Counted from the stretch's first letter, positions 25,904 to 34,498 are shown. The stretch is DNA of 64,000 nt from Alphaproteobacteria bacterium (GCA_017412085.1 JAFPYS010000012.1:1-64000); one strand, 5' to 3'. Numbers and translations: made by a program. Notes: generated from the sequence alone by a model not told the origin.

Positions 25904-26584
25904 ATGCAATTTAATAATCGTCCACTTAAAACAAAACTGCATAAAGACAGAAAACGTTCTGAATCCAGCACACGTTGGCTTCAACGTCAAATGAATGATC
26001 CATATGTGGCCGAAGCCCACCGATTGGGTTTTCGCGGACGAGCAGCCTTCAAAATTCAGCAAATGGACAAACAATTTCACTTTTTTAAGCCAGGTAAGCG
26101 TGTCGTCGATTTAGGTTGCGCCCCCGGAGGATGGACACAAGTTGCCGTAAAGGCTGTTCGTTCTACGCCAGAAAATCCCTTGGTTATTGGCATGGATTTA
26201 TTGCCAGCGGATCCCATTGCGGGAGCTAAATTAGTTCAAATGGATTTTACCACAGAGGATGCTCCCAAGGTCTTGCAAAATCTTTTGGATGGCCATAAAG
26301 CCGATATTGTTATGAGTGATATGGCCGCAAACACAACGGGTAACCACATGACAGATCATTTGCGCATTATGAATCTTTTAAAGATGGCTTATGCATTTGC
26401 GATTCAAGTTTTAAATCCGGGCGGCGTTTTTATTGCTAAAATCTTTCAAGGCGGCACAGAAAACACCTTTTTAGCACAAATGAAACGTGATTTTACGGTT
26501 GTTAAACATGTCAAACCAGACGCCAGCCGCAAGGACTCATCCGAATTTTACGTCGTTGCAACAGGCTTTAAGGGGCGCCCATGA
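25904..26584 (+). CDS. rlmE: 23S rRNA 2'-O-ribose methyltransferase RlmE (FtsJ)
   Basis: Methylates U2552 in the peptidyl-transferase A loop of 23S rRNA. The 226 residues hold the family N-terminus (SESSTRWLQRQMNDPYVAEA, about 25-44), SAM motif DLGCAPGGW near 66 and the K-D-K-E catalytic set: AAFKIQ, VMSDMAAN, FIAKIFQGG and SSEFYVVATG. The start is fixed by conservation before residue 30, and it coincides with the predicted transcription start, so the mRNA should be leaderless. Overlaps the next gene as ATGA. Confidence 0.95.
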   Translation: MQFNNRPLKTKLHKDRKRSESSTRWLQRQMNDPYVAEAHRLGFRGRAAFKIQQMDKQFHFFKPGKRVVDLGCAPGGWTQVAVKAVRSTPENPLVIGMDLLPADPIAGAKLVQMDFTTEDAPKVLQNLLDGHKADIVMSDMAANTTGNHMTDHLRIMNLLKMAYAFAIQVLNPGGVFIAKIFQGGTENTFLAQMKRDFTVVKHVKPDASRKDSSEFYVVATGFKGRP

Positions 26585-27540
26585 AACTAGAACAAATTCA
26601 AATTGCTGCAAACGAGCTTTTAACCCAAATTAACGCTACCAATCGCCCGGCCAATGAAGTTATTAACATGTATACTCGCGCCCGTCGTTATATTGGCTCA
26701 AAGGATCGACGCGCACTAACCGATATTGTGTGGCAAACAATTAAAGCGTGCCCCACTCCACAATGGCTTCATAAATACATTTCTGATGAAGAATTAGAGG
26801 CCATGCAAGCACAATCTCGTACCATCCTACGTGTTAATGGTAACCGTGAGAAAATTCAACAACAATTGGCTGACAGCGGCATTCAAACATCATTAACGTC
26901 GCTTTCTCCTTTGGGACTTATCTTAGAAAAACGGACCAATTTAAATCTGTTGCCGGAATATAAAAACGGCCAAATTGAAGTACAGGATGAAGGCTCTCAA
27001 TTGGCAACTCTGGCCACAAATATTCCTTCCAACGCAACAGTGCTAGATTATTGCGCTGGGGCCGGAGGAAAATCATTGTGTTTGGCCCAAATAATGAACA
27101 ACAAAGGTAAGATAGTGGCCCATGATATATCTCAAATCAGTTTAAAAGAGCTGCAAAAACGTGCCAACAGAGCACACATCACCATCATCACGACCACATT
27201 AAAACCAACGGGAACGTACGATCACGTTATTGTTGATGCGCCTTGCTCTGGATCTGGTACATGGCGCCGAAATCCCGATGGTCGTTTAAAACTAACACAA
27301 AAGCAATTACAGAATTTAATCAAAAAACAATCCGCTATTTTACAAAAAGCCAGTTCTTTTGTTCATTTGAATGGATATTTGCACTATATGACATGTTCTC
27401 TTATTGAAGAAGAAAACCAAGCTCAAATGCGTTCCTTTTTAAAGCATAATCCCAATTTCCGATTGGTTCATCATCAACAATGGACACCAGCCAAAACAAA
27501 CACGGATGGGTTCTTCCTAGCCACCTTTCAAAAACAGTAA
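26581..27540 (+). CDS. RsmB/Nop2-family RNA m5C methyltransferase
   Basis: Probably methylates a cytosine in rRNA (RsmB type) or tRNA. 319 residues, short for RsmB (429 in E. coli): the NusB-like N-terminal domain is reduced. The catalytic half is intact: LDYCAGAGGKSL near residue 157, DAPCSGSGTWRRNPD near 220 with the first Cys, and MTCSLIEEEN near 270 with the nucleophilic Cys. Translationally coupled to rlmE by ATGA; both modify rRNA, which fits a shared unit. Exact target unknown. Confidence 0.85.
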   Translation: MKLEQIQIAANELLTQINATNRPANEVINMYTRARRYIGSKDRRALTDIVWQTIKACPTPQWLHKYISDEELEAMQAQSRTILRVNGNREKIQQQLADSGIQTSLTSLSPLGLILEKRTNLNLLPEYKNGQIEVQDEGSQLATLATNIPSNATVLDYCAGAGGKSLCLAQIMNNKGKIVAHDISQISLKELQKRANRAHITIITTTLKPTGTYDHVIVDAPCSGSGTWRRNPDGRLKLTQKQLQNLIKKQSAILQKASSFVHLNGYLHYMTCSLIEEENQAQMRSFLKHNPNFRLVHHQQWTPAKTNTDGFFLATFQKQ

Positions 27541-27546
27541 TAAAAA

Positions 27547-27573
27547 AAGCCGCTTCGAAAAGCGGCTTTTCTT
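27547..27573 (+). terminator. Terminator between convergent genes at 27.5 kb
   Basis: AAGCCGCTT (27547-27555), loop CGAA, AAGCGGCTT (27560-27568), then a T-rich run; on the other strand a run of A precedes it, so it can work in both directions for the convergent outer-membrane gene. Confidence 0.9.
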
Positions 27574-27588
27574 TATGTCCATCTCTGG

Positions 27589-28644
27589 TTAGAACACAAC
27601 TTTTGCTACACCAGAAACACCATACATATGCATTGGATCGCGGAATGGACGACGTGCATTAAATTGCGCGCCCAAGGCGATGTTCTTATACGGATAAAAA
27701 TCTACACCCGCATTCCATTGAGCTGTTTGATCTTCTGGCTTGTTCACACTGAAATCAAACGCGTACCACTTGCTGGGTTGAATATAGATACCAGGATTGA
27801 CAATATATTTATGATCGTCTTCCCATCCTTTCTTGCCCGTAACAGCATTTTTGATTACTTTTGTATGATCAAACACATAGCTGGCAGTTACATACGGTGT
27901 AAACCAACCCCAGTTGGAACCAATCGTCACTGTTGGACGCCATCCCCAACCATTAACACGTTTCACCTCATCGCCACGCTTTGTCTTTTCACGGTGCCAT
28001 GTACCTTCGATACCAAGAATCACATCTAAGTGACACAAATCCAACACGTGATAGTATGTACCCAAGTTGGCGTCGTAACCACTTGTATGAGGAATTGCAG
28101 CATAATGATCATCACCAAAAGCTTCTTCCATCATGGCGCGATATTGACTTGTTTTAGGAATAGAATATTTCTTTCCACCGAAGGCTTTAACACTCCACCT
28201 ATCTGTGATACCATAAACCACTTGACCATAAGCTTGATATCCACGGTTTTCAATTAGAGTATGCCTTTCCCCCGTTGCAGGATTTGGACGCTTATGTGTG
28301 CGCTTTGGTTCTTTAAACACACCATCCACCTGTTGGATGGAAAGTTGACCTTCTTTCACCACAAACAATGGGTTACGAATTCCCAGTTCATGGTTATCAC
28401 GGCACAAAATCTTTTTCTTTTCTTTGCGCTTCATCATCACAGGTTGTGCCACAACTGGCTCACATGTGGTACACACAGGCTCTGGTTCTGGATAAGTTGT
28501 CTTGACCTGAGTCGTTGTACGACAATTGGTGCATGTTGGAACTTGATACTGCACCGTTGTTGTTTTAACGGTTGTCGCCTCTTGAGCTTGCGCCATCGTT
28601 GTAAAGCCGGCCAATGCTGAAGCAACTAATAAAAATTTTTTCAT
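27589..28644 (-). CDS. Outer-membrane beta-barrel-like protein with N-terminal cysteine pairs
   Basis: Not assigned to a named family. 351 residues from the ATG at 28644 (GGAAAGGA upstream). A clear signal peptide MKKFLLVASALAGFTTMAQA is followed by a segment with CTNC, CTTC and a third Cys (ILCRDN). Then come amphipathic strands rich in aromatic residues (QAYGQVVYGITDRWSVKAFG, NWGWFTPYVTASYVFDHTKV, NIALGAQFNARRP) and a terminal Phe (AKVVF), the usual signal for BAM-dependent barrel insertion. Ten to twelve strands seem possible. It may be a small porin or an assay-unknown surface barrel; the CxxC pairs before the barrel are unusual. Confidence 0.75.
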   Translation of the reverse strand: MKKFLLVASALAGFTTMAQAQEATTVKTTTVQYQVPTCTNCRTTTQVKTTYPEPEPVCTTCEPVVAQPVMMKRKEKKKILCRDNHELGIRNPLFVVKEGQLSIQQVDGVFKEPKRTHKRPNPATGERHTLIENRGYQAYGQVVYGITDRWSVKAFGGKKYSIPKTSQYRAMMEEAFGDDHYAAIPHTSGYDANLGTYYHVLDLCHLDVILGIEGTWHREKTKRGDEVKRVNGWGWRPTVTIGSNWGWFTPYVTASYVFDHTKVIKNAVTGKKGWEDDHKYIVNPGIYIQPSKWYAFDFSVNKPEDQTAQWNAGVDFYPYKNIALGAQFNARRPFRDPMHMYGVSGVAKVVF

Positions 28645-28678
28645 GAAAACATCCTTTCCCCGAGTTAAACTCATATTC

Positions 28679-28706
28679 ATTCTACACGTTTTTTTTGAAT
28701 ACGCAA
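28679..28706 (-). promoter_or_regulatory. Promoter for the outer-membrane protein gene
   Basis: TTGCGT (28701-28706), 16-base spacer, TAGAAT (28679-28684) on the minus strand, about 35 bases before the ATG. Confidence 0.5.
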
Positions 28707-28725
28707 GACTTTTTATGCATTTTTT

Positions 28726-30498
28726 TTAATTATTTTTAATTTTTTTGGCTTTTAATTTACGAAACAACCAATTTTTATGGTGAAATTCCGGATCAATATC
28801 AATACCAACCTCCGTTAAAACGCCGTCTTCCAAGCCATGCACCACCAATTCAACGGACCCAAGGCTCAAACGATCTCCCACCTCAATGCCGTCAAATTCC
28901 TGTTCAAACAGCTCAGCAATGGAATAATCGCGAATACCTTTATCCACAGTCAAACCATACATCCACTCCAACTCAGAAAACGTTGTCGTTGGCGCAATTG
29001 GGAAATCCCCACATGTCCCCTTATCAACTGCTCCACTTCCCCCAAACAATCTATCCAAAACCGGCCGTTGCAGCTCAGAAGAAACAAATATGTAAACTTT
29101 ATCTCCCTTTTTCAGCTGTCTTAAACGCGCACCAGCAGGATAAGAAACACCATTTCGAATAACCAGTGTTGGTTTTGCCCATTTTGGAATTTTTTCTCCT
29201 TGAACCACGGGCGTATTTTCTGTGATTTCGTACATCACCAGCGAACTGTCCGTTAACCCAGGCAAATCAATCTCTGTTTTCACTGGATCTTTCTCTAATC
29301 TCGGCAATGTAACACCACACCAACGCCCCACAACAGGAATTGCAAAGCCTTGGATCGCCAAGCTAATCAAAACCATCACAAAAATGATGTTGAAAATTTC
29401 CTCTGCATATGGCAGTTGGAAAACCATCGGGATTAAAGCCAATAAAATACTTGTCGCACCACGCAATCCAACAAAAGAAATAAATATTTTCTCTCCCAAG
29501 TTGTATACTTTAAACGGAGCCAATAATAAAAACACCATAATGGGGCGCGCCACAAACATCAAAAACACGGAAATCGCAAAAGCAGGCGCCCAAACGGTTA
29601 ACAAACCAGAAAACGTCACGAATAACCCCAACACAACAAACATGCTGATTTGACTTAGCCAAGTAAATGTTTGTTGAAATTTAGAAATTTGCGCATACGC
29701 TTGGATCCGACTATTCCCAACCAACAATCCTGCTATATATAACGTCAAAAATCCACTTCCACCCAACAAATTAGAAACAGCAAAACCGAACAGAGCTAAT
29801 CCCAACACAAAAATTGGATATAATGCCGTCTCTAAATGAAACTTATTTACTAAAAACTGCATCAGCGAGCTTAATAAGAAGCCCGCTCCGGCGCCAACTA
29901 AAGCCTGTTTAAAGAACGATGAAACAACAAAACCAGCAGAAACCACCTCTCCCGTCATGTGTTGTTTGATCAGCATAGCAAATATCAGTGTTAAAAAGAT
30001 GGCCATCGGGTCATTTGTTCCCGATTCGATTTCAAGGGTTGCTTTAATTCGTTCTTTTAAAGATAAGCCCCGAGATCTCAATAAAAAGAAAACCGCCGCA
30101 GAATCCGTGGAGCTGATGATAGATACCAACAATAATGCTGGCAACCATCCCCAATCCAACAACCAATAAACAAACACGCTTAAAATAAGGGCTGTTATTG
30201 CCACACCCACAGTCGACATTAATAAAGCTGGTTTTGCATCCTCTCGATAATTTTTCATGGGGGTATGAAAACCGCTGTCAAACAAAATCATCGCCAATGC
30301 CACAGAGCCCACGAAAAACACAATCCGTGGATGTTGAAGCGATTGTAAAACTTCAAAATTGCCCGCACCAACGGTTAAACCAATACACAAGAACAATAAA
30401 ATCAAAGGCACGCCCACGCGTGACGAGACTAAACTCGTTAAAATACTGATGGATAATAATAAGCCTGCTAGCAAAATCGGAAGATTAATAAAATCCAT
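28726..30498 (-). CDS. K+/H+ (or Na+/H+) antiporter, NhaP2 type
   Basis: A CPA1-family exchanger of the inner membrane, 590 residues. About twelve membrane helices fill residues 1-395, with the family marks ILFDSGFHTP near 92 and SSTDSAAVFFLL near 130, the latter holding the ion-binding Asp. A TrkA-C domain follows (about 400-475), then a CorC/HlyC-like regulatory domain (about 490-590), the arrangement of NhaP2/CvrA potassium/proton antiporters. With TrkH nearby this suggests active potassium balance. The start is preceded by AGGAAG; its start overlaps the LOG gene end by 14 bases. Confidence 0.9.
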   Translation of the reverse strand: MDFINLPILLAGLLLSISILTSLVSSRVGVPLILLFLCIGLTVGAGNFEVLQSLQHPRIVFFVGSVALAMILFDSGFHTPMKNYREDAKPALLMSTVGVAITALILSVFVYWLLDWGWLPALLLVSIISSTDSAAVFFLLRSRGLSLKERIKATLEIESGTNDPMAIFLTLIFAMLIKQHMTGEVVSAGFVVSSFFKQALVGAGAGFLLSSLMQFLVNKFHLETALYPIFVLGLALFGFAVSNLLGGSGFLTLYIAGLLVGNSRIQAYAQISKFQQTFTWLSQISMFVVLGLFVTFSGLLTVWAPAFAISVFLMFVARPIMVFLLLAPFKVYNLGEKIFISFVGLRGATSILLALIPMVFQLPYAEEIFNIIFVMVLISLAIQGFAIPVVGRWCGVTLPRLEKDPVKTEIDLPGLTDSSLVMYEITENTPVVQGEKIPKWAKPTLVIRNGVSYPAGARLRQLKKGDKVYIFVSSELQRPVLDRLFGGSGAVDKGTCGDFPIAPTTTFSELEWMYGLTVDKGIRDYSIAELFEQEFDGIEVGDRLSLGSVELVVHGLEDGVLTEVGIDIDPEFHHKNWLFRKLKAKKIKNN

Positions 30499-31528
30499 TC
30501 TCGCTTCCTGTATTCTTCATGCGTTCTTTTAACACGTCCAACTTATGGCTGACCAACGCCGTATCGCGGCTTGTGGTTGCCAAACGATCATACATACGTT
30601 GAATTTCCTTATTCAGATAGGCTGTTTCTATCTTGCGTGCCAGCGCTTGTTTTGCCCGCAAACCGGCACGTTTAAAAAGCTGATCCTTGTTGCGCAACAA
30701 CGTACTGACAGATAAGGAAGGATGCTTGCGTTTTTGTTCAATCACATAAGGCAGTTCATGAATAATTTTTTCGACCACACGCGGCGCATGCTTTTTATCA
30801 CGAATTCTTGTCCGATACGCAGAAATCATTGCAAATGCAACTTCCATTTCAAAAACATTATCCACCACAATAAATGGCATCTGGTCAGAAAAGCCCTTTA
30901 AATTAATATCTTTCAAATATTCCAACAAATGGTGGAAAAATCCATCCACGTTAAACAAAATGAATGGCTTAACCTCTAACAGCCCATCTTGCATGGCAAT
31001 ACAGTCATAGACAAGCTCATCCAACGTGCCCAAACCACCTGGAGCAAAAACAACAAAATCCGCGCTCAACAGATTTTGTTTTCTTTCTTCCAAAGTGTGA
31101 GACACCACCACATCCATCATCCCTTCCAACAACACATCATCTGGATATAACTTTTGATAATGTTCCGTTGTGACGCCCAAAATAGGCATGGGTAATTTCT
31201 TGTCTTTTTGTTTCCACGAATCCAAAACACCTTGTGCAACGGCCCCCATAATTCCTCTAGAGGACAAACCAAAGGCCAATTGATAATCACGTTTACCGAT
31301 TGCGCGCCCCAACAAAAAGGCCTCTTTTCTGTAATGAAGATTATTTCCATCCCTTGAACCACCCGCTACAAAAACACGTATTGTCTTTTGTTTGTTGAAT
31401 CGGCTTAAAATTTGTTGCGCATGAGCTTTAGAGGACTTACGGCCTTGTTTTTTTGTCACAGTACATTTCTTCACCCGCTTTGCCGGTGCTTTTTTGACCT
31501 TTTTAACTTCTTTTTTTCGTGTTTTCAT
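30485..31528 (-). CDS. LOG-family (lysine decarboxylase-like) protein with basic N-terminal extension
   Basis: LOG proteins cleave nucleoside 5'-monophosphates (cytokinin ribotides in plants, AMP/IMP-like substrates in some bacteria). The 347 residues include the Rossmann core with VAGGSRDGNNLHYRKE, the diagnostic PGGLGTLDELVYD near residue 180 and the supporting Arg/Glu. Two additions are not usual: a Lys/Arg-rich tail of about 45 residues at the start and about 100 helical residues at the end. The basic tail could bind nucleic acid (inference). AAGGAGAGGGG precedes the ATG; overlaps the antiporter gene. Confidence 0.85.
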   Translation of the reverse strand: MKTRKKEVKKVKKAPAKRVKKCTVTKKQGRKSSKAHAQQILSRFNKQKTIRVFVAGGSRDGNNLHYRKEAFLLGRAIGKRDYQLAFGLSSRGIMGAVAQGVLDSWKQKDKKLPMPILGVTTEHYQKLYPDDVLLEGMMDVVVSHTLEERKQNLLSADFVVFAPGGLGTLDELVYDCIAMQDGLLEVKPFILFNVDGFFHHLLEYLKDINLKGFSDQMPFIVVDNVFEMEVAFAMISAYRTRIRDKKHAPRVVEKIIHELPYVIEQKRKHPSLSVSTLLRNKDQLFKRAGLRAKQALARKIETAYLNKEIQRMYDRLATTSRDTALVSHKLDVLKERMKNTGSENGFY

Positions 31529-31623
31529 ACCCCTCTCCTTTTATATACAGCAGCCTAGCACATCACAAACAATATAGCAATCCTTTTTTTAAAAAAAGTC
31601 TCGATTTTTTTAAGGAAAAAATG

Positions 31624-31629
31624 TATAAT
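31624..31629 (+). promoter_or_regulatory. Possible -10 box for mtnN
   Basis: A perfect TATAAT at 31624-31629 lies 54 bases before the mtnN ATG. The matching -35 position (31601-31606, TCGATT) is poor, so this is tentative. Confidence 0.35.
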
Positions 31630-31683
31630 AATTTCTATCAAAATCTGTCAACCACAACACAACCATTACCGTTGGAGTTTATT

Positions 31684-32358
31684 ATGAAAAAAATTGCTAT
31701 ACTCTTTGCAATGCAAAAGGAATTAGATTTTTTTGCACAAAAAGTAACTGGCCTCACACCGTACTTGCATAACCATTTGACTTTTTATCGTGGTCAATAT
31801 CAGAACCTGGATTTATGTATTGCTGTTTCAAACATTGGAAAAGTCAATGCGGCTTTATGTGTTGCAAATTTAATGCAATTTTTTAAACCAGATTTATTGA
31901 TTAATATTGGCATCAGCGGTGGATTGGATGCTTCTTTAAAAATTGGAGATATTGTTGTGGCAGACGAATTAACATACCATGATGTGTGGTGTGGTACACC
32001 TTGCAAACTTGGCCAAATTTATGACATGCCACATCGTTATTCCGCCGCCTATTCTGAATTATTGCCAGAATACACCCACGGCTTGTTGGTTGCGGGAGAT
32101 TGGTTTATGACCGAACCCGAAAAATTGCAAGCCGTTAAAAAAGAATTCCCCACAGCATTGGCCGTAGATATGGAAAGCACAGCCATTGCCCAAAGTTGCC
32201 ACTGGTATAATTGTCCACTGATGGTTATCCGTCAAATCAGCGATGTTGTGGGCACACAAAATCAACAGCAAATTTGTGAAGCCTTTTGGCAAAATGCGCC
32301 ACAAGAAGGCACTAACATATTACTCAGCGTTTTAAACAAGCTATCCAACCTTGATTAA
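31684..32358 (+). CDS. mtnN: 5'-methylthioadenosine/S-adenosylhomocysteine nucleosidase
   Basis: Hydrolyses methylthioadenosine and S-adenosylhomocysteine, by-products of SAM use, to adenine and a thioribose or homocysteine product. 224 residues from the ATG at 31684 (GGAG upstream); the reading frame stays open to 31519 but the family begins at MKKIAILFAM. Catalytic residues are in place: Glu13 (MQKELDFF), the VDMEST Glu near 172 and the ISDVVG Asp near 195. The sugar-binding middle and GISGG loop are normal. Confidence 0.92.
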   Translation: MKKIAILFAMQKELDFFAQKVTGLTPYLHNHLTFYRGQYQNLDLCIAVSNIGKVNAALCVANLMQFFKPDLLINIGISGGLDASLKIGDIVVADELTYHDVWCGTPCKLGQIYDMPHRYSAAYSELLPEYTHGLLVAGDWFMTEPEKLQAVKKEFPTALAVDMESTAIAQSCHWYNCPLMVIRQISDVVGTQNQQQICEAFWQNAPQEGTNILLSVLNKLSNLD

Positions 32359-32363
32359 ATATC

Positions 32364-32395
32364 TTGGGGAACAATATTTTCCCAATTATTTTTCG
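32364..32395 (+). terminator. Terminator after mtnN, overlapping the end of the convergent gene
   Basis: TTGGGGA (32364-32370) pairs with TTCCCAA (32379-32385), one wobble, then TTATTTTT. It overlaps the stop region of the dipeptidase gene on the other strand. Confidence 0.5.
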
Positions 32396-33069
32396 CTTTT
32401 CTCAACCAACCCATACACGGCATATTCTTTTTGCCGATATGCCGCCCACATACGATCCCCATAGCTGTAATGCCACCATTCGGCGGGATAGTTTTGAAAT
32501 CCTTGCGAAGTAAGAACTTTGTACAAAATACGACGATTTCGACGTGCCTCACGACTGACCTTATGCGAATTTGTTAATGTTTGGGATGTCATTTCTAAAT
32601 ACGCCGTTCCCATATCATAATCCTTACCTTTGTCATCGCATAGTGTGACATCAATTGCGCCCCCCGTTTGATGCCCACCAAAACCACGCCGAGGATCTGC
32701 ATAGCGTGCTCGCACCAAACGTTCCAATGCAGCTTCGGATAAATTCGGTGCCTGTTTTTTTTGAAGTTCGTATTCTTTTTCCCATAACTGTTTTTGCTCA
32801 TCCATCGAACGATAGGCAGAAAAAATCTTAAAGTGACATTCTTTGGGTAAAAGACGTTGGGCTTGCTTTAAAAATTGATACGCTTTGACGCGCAAAAAAA
32901 CCGGGCGACGCTTTAATTCCTTGCTAAAAAACAGGGTATCATCTTGTTTGATATCCACCATAATTTCATTGTTTTCTTGGATAGGTTTTTGGTTAATAAA
33001 GACCGCCGGCATTGTTGAACGCCGTCCCAATCGCCACAATAAATATCTGATACAATCTCGTACTGTCAT
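32386..33069 (-). CDS. D-alanyl-D-alanine dipeptidase (peptidase family M15D)
   Basis: Zinc dipeptidase that splits D-Ala-D-Ala, related to DdpX and VanX. 227 residues from the ATG at 33069. The zinc site is complete: HQTGGAIDVTL (His and Asp) and EWWHYSYGDR (Glu base and His), with the substrate Arg in FSAYRSMDEQ. No signal peptide is seen, suggesting cytoplasmic recycling of D-Ala-D-Ala. There is no vanHA-like neighbour, so this is not evidence of vancomycin resistance. The start is set by a promoter whose -10 ends six bases before it (leaderless); a longer frame to 33117 would overlap that promoter. Confidence 0.87.
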   Translation of the reverse strand: MTVRDCIRYLLWRLGRRSTMPAVFINQKPIQENNEIMVDIKQDDTLFFSKELKRRPVFLRVKAYQFLKQAQRLLPKECHFKIFSAYRSMDEQKQLWEKEYELQKKQAPNLSEAALERLVRARYADPRRGFGGHQTGGAIDVTLCDDKGKDYDMGTAYLEMTSQTLTNSHKVSREARRNRRILYKVLTSQGFQNYPAEWWHYSYGDRMWAAYRQKEYAVYGLVEKSEK

Positions 33070-33075
33070 ATTTAA

Positions 33076-33104
33076 AGAATAGCACAACACAATACTTCTG
33101 TCAA
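33076..33104 (-). promoter_or_regulatory. Leaderless promoter for the dipeptidase gene
   Basis: TTGACA (33099-33104), 17-base spacer, TATTCT (33076-33081), then six bases to the ATG at 33069: the same geometry as rlmE. Confidence 0.75.
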
Positions 33105-33116
33105 ACATCAAAAACA

Positions 33117-33145
33117 TTGATTTTTCCTTGTTTTTTGTTTAAAAT
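33117..33145 (+). promoter_or_regulatory. Promoter for the metallophosphoesterase gene
   Basis: TTGATT (33117-33122), 17-base spacer, TAAAAT (33140-33145), 24 bases before the ATG at 33170; divergent from the dipeptidase promoter with only 12 bases between the -35 boxes. Confidence 0.65.
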
Positions 33146-33169
33146 TAAAAGAAGGCGAAAGGATAAAAA

Positions 33170-34273
33170 ATGAATTTACAAATTGCTATTATTATTTCTG
33201 TCTTTGGATTGTGCGTCACAATGCCTATCTTTGCGCGGTATTTTGCTTATGCAAATCTGTCGCTTTTCGCAAAAATGTTGGGATTTATTTTATGCCTCAT
33301 TGTTGCGATCTTACCTATGTTTGCCTCACGCAACTGGGCACCCATTTACGGTAAACATTTTGCTGCTATGGAGTACGTTCTTTATTTTATCTATATTTTC
33401 GCCATCATTTTATTTGCGTTAACATTTATACGCGATATTATGTGGATTTTGCTCAGTTTTATCAAAGGTATGCCAAGTCCTTTTAATGTCTCCATTTTTA
33501 ACAAAGTTAATTTAACAACGGTCATCCTGGCTTTCTTGTGCACAGGTTGGAGTTTATATGAAGGAACTAAGACCCCCGATATAAAACACTTTACCATTAC
33601 CGACCCTAAAATCACCCAAGAACGAACGATTGTCGTTTTGTCTGACCTGCATATCAGTCGCACGGTTTCACCTACAAAAATCAAAGCTATTGTGGACAAA
33701 GCAAACACTCAACAACCAGACATTATTCTATTGGCCGGAGATATCGTGGATGACGATGTCAATATCATTCAAAACACAACCCATCTTCTGTCCAATTTAG
33801 AAGCCAAAGAAGGTGTTTATTTTGTCAGCGGCAATCATGAATTTTATATTGGCTATCAAAACGCTATGCGCACATTAGCTGGAATAGGTCTTACTTCTAT
33901 TGAAAACAGGAAATTGGCCCTTAAACCAAACTTTTATCTTGCCGGCGTATCTGATATTCCCACCACAAAACGTTTTGGCCGCACTGACAAGGTAAACGAG
34001 GTATTGTCTGGAATCCCCGATTCTGCCTACACTCTTTTAGTATCTCATTCTCCGACACCAATGGATTTACCTTATGATCTACAAGTCTCTGGACATACAC
34101 ATGGCGGACAAATTTTTCCGTTTCATATTTTCAGCTGGTTCGGAAATCATCGATTATTGGCTGGTTTTTATCCAAAGGAACGCATCTATATATCCCGCGG
34201 TGCAGGCCAATGGGGTCCACAAATGCGTTTTTTGGCCCCTTCAGAAATCACAGTGTTGCACCTAAAAAAATGA
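33170..34273 (+). CDS. Membrane-anchored calcineurin-like metallophosphoesterase
   Basis: 367 residues. Four membrane helices fill the first 135 residues; the soluble domain then shows all five metal-site motifs: LSDLHIS near 163, LAGDIVDD near 188, VSGNHE near 219, SHSP near 289 and SGHTHGG near 305. This is the YkoQ/YaeI-like class, where some members hydrolyse UDP-2,3-diacylglucosamine or other lipid-linked pyrophosphates; the substrate here is unknown. AAAGGA precedes the ATG. Confidence 0.87.
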   Translation: MNLQIAIIISVFGLCVTMPIFARYFAYANLSLFAKMLGFILCLIVAILPMFASRNWAPIYGKHFAAMEYVLYFIYIFAIILFALTFIRDIMWILLSFIKGMPSPFNVSIFNKVNLTTVILAFLCTGWSLYEGTKTPDIKHFTITDPKITQERTIVVLSDLHISRTVSPTKIKAIVDKANTQQPDIILLAGDIVDDDVNIIQNTTHLLSNLEAKEGVYFVSGNHEFYIGYQNAMRTLAGIGLTSIENRKLALKPNFYLAGVSDIPTTKRFGRTDKVNEVLSGIPDSAYTLLVSHSPTPMDLPYDLQVSGHTHGGQIFPFHIFSWFGNHRLLAGFYPKERIYISRGAGQWGPQMRFLAPSEITVLHLKK

Positions 34274-34300
34274 AAAAAGCCACCGCGTAAGCGATGACTT
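34271..34300 (-). terminator. Terminator of the tRNA gene
   Basis: On the minus strand AAGTCATCGC, loop TTAC, GCGGTGGCTT (with two wobble pairs) followed by TTTTTT. It overlaps the stop of the metallophosphoesterase gene. Confidence 0.6.
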
Positions 34301-34307
34301 CTTTACT

Positions 34308-34384
34308 TGGTGGGCCCGGTAGGACTTGAACCCACGACCTATCCGTTATGAGCGGACAGCTCTAACCAACTGAGCTACAGGCCC
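34308..34384 (-). tRNA. tRNA with CAT anticodon, probably tRNA-Ile2 (alternative: elongator tRNA-Met)
   Basis: A complete 77-base cloverleaf with encoded CCA. Acceptor GGGCCTG/CGGGCCC, D arm GCTC-GAGC, anticodon stem GTCCG/CGGAT around loop CTCATAA (anticodon CAT), T arm GTGGG/CCTAC with TTCAAGT. The acceptor and D arm resemble the usual alphaproteobacterial tRNA-Ile(GAT), which suggests the lysidine-modified tRNA-Ile2 reading AUA rather than tRNA-Met; without TilS determinants checked by software this stays open. It has its own promoter and terminator. Confidence 0.93.
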
Positions 34385-34397
34385 ACACAATTTTGCG

Positions 34398-34426
34398 ATT
34401 ATATCAGATTTTAAGGCAAAAATCAA
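34398..34426 (-). promoter_or_regulatory. Promoter for the tRNA gene
   Basis: TTGATT (34421-34426), 17-base spacer, consensus TATAAT (34398-34403), 13 bases before the mature 5' end. Confidence 0.8.
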
Positions 34427-34470
34427 TCTTTTTCTAACCATGTGAAAATTTTTTATTTTTTTGCGTTTTT

Positions 34471-34498
34471 TTGCTGGTTTTTCCCGAAAAAATATGAT
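34471..34498 (+). promoter_or_regulatory. Possible promoter for carD
   Basis: TTGCTG (34471-34476), 16-base spacer, TATGAT (34493-34498), about 45 bases before the start. Confidence 0.45.

Noticed and set aside
32386-33069. VanX-type vancomycin resistance gene
   Set aside because: The enzyme family is the same, but there is no vanH, vanA-like ligase or VanRS neighbour, and a Gram-negative cell is intrinsically shielded. A recycling dipeptidase is the simpler reading.
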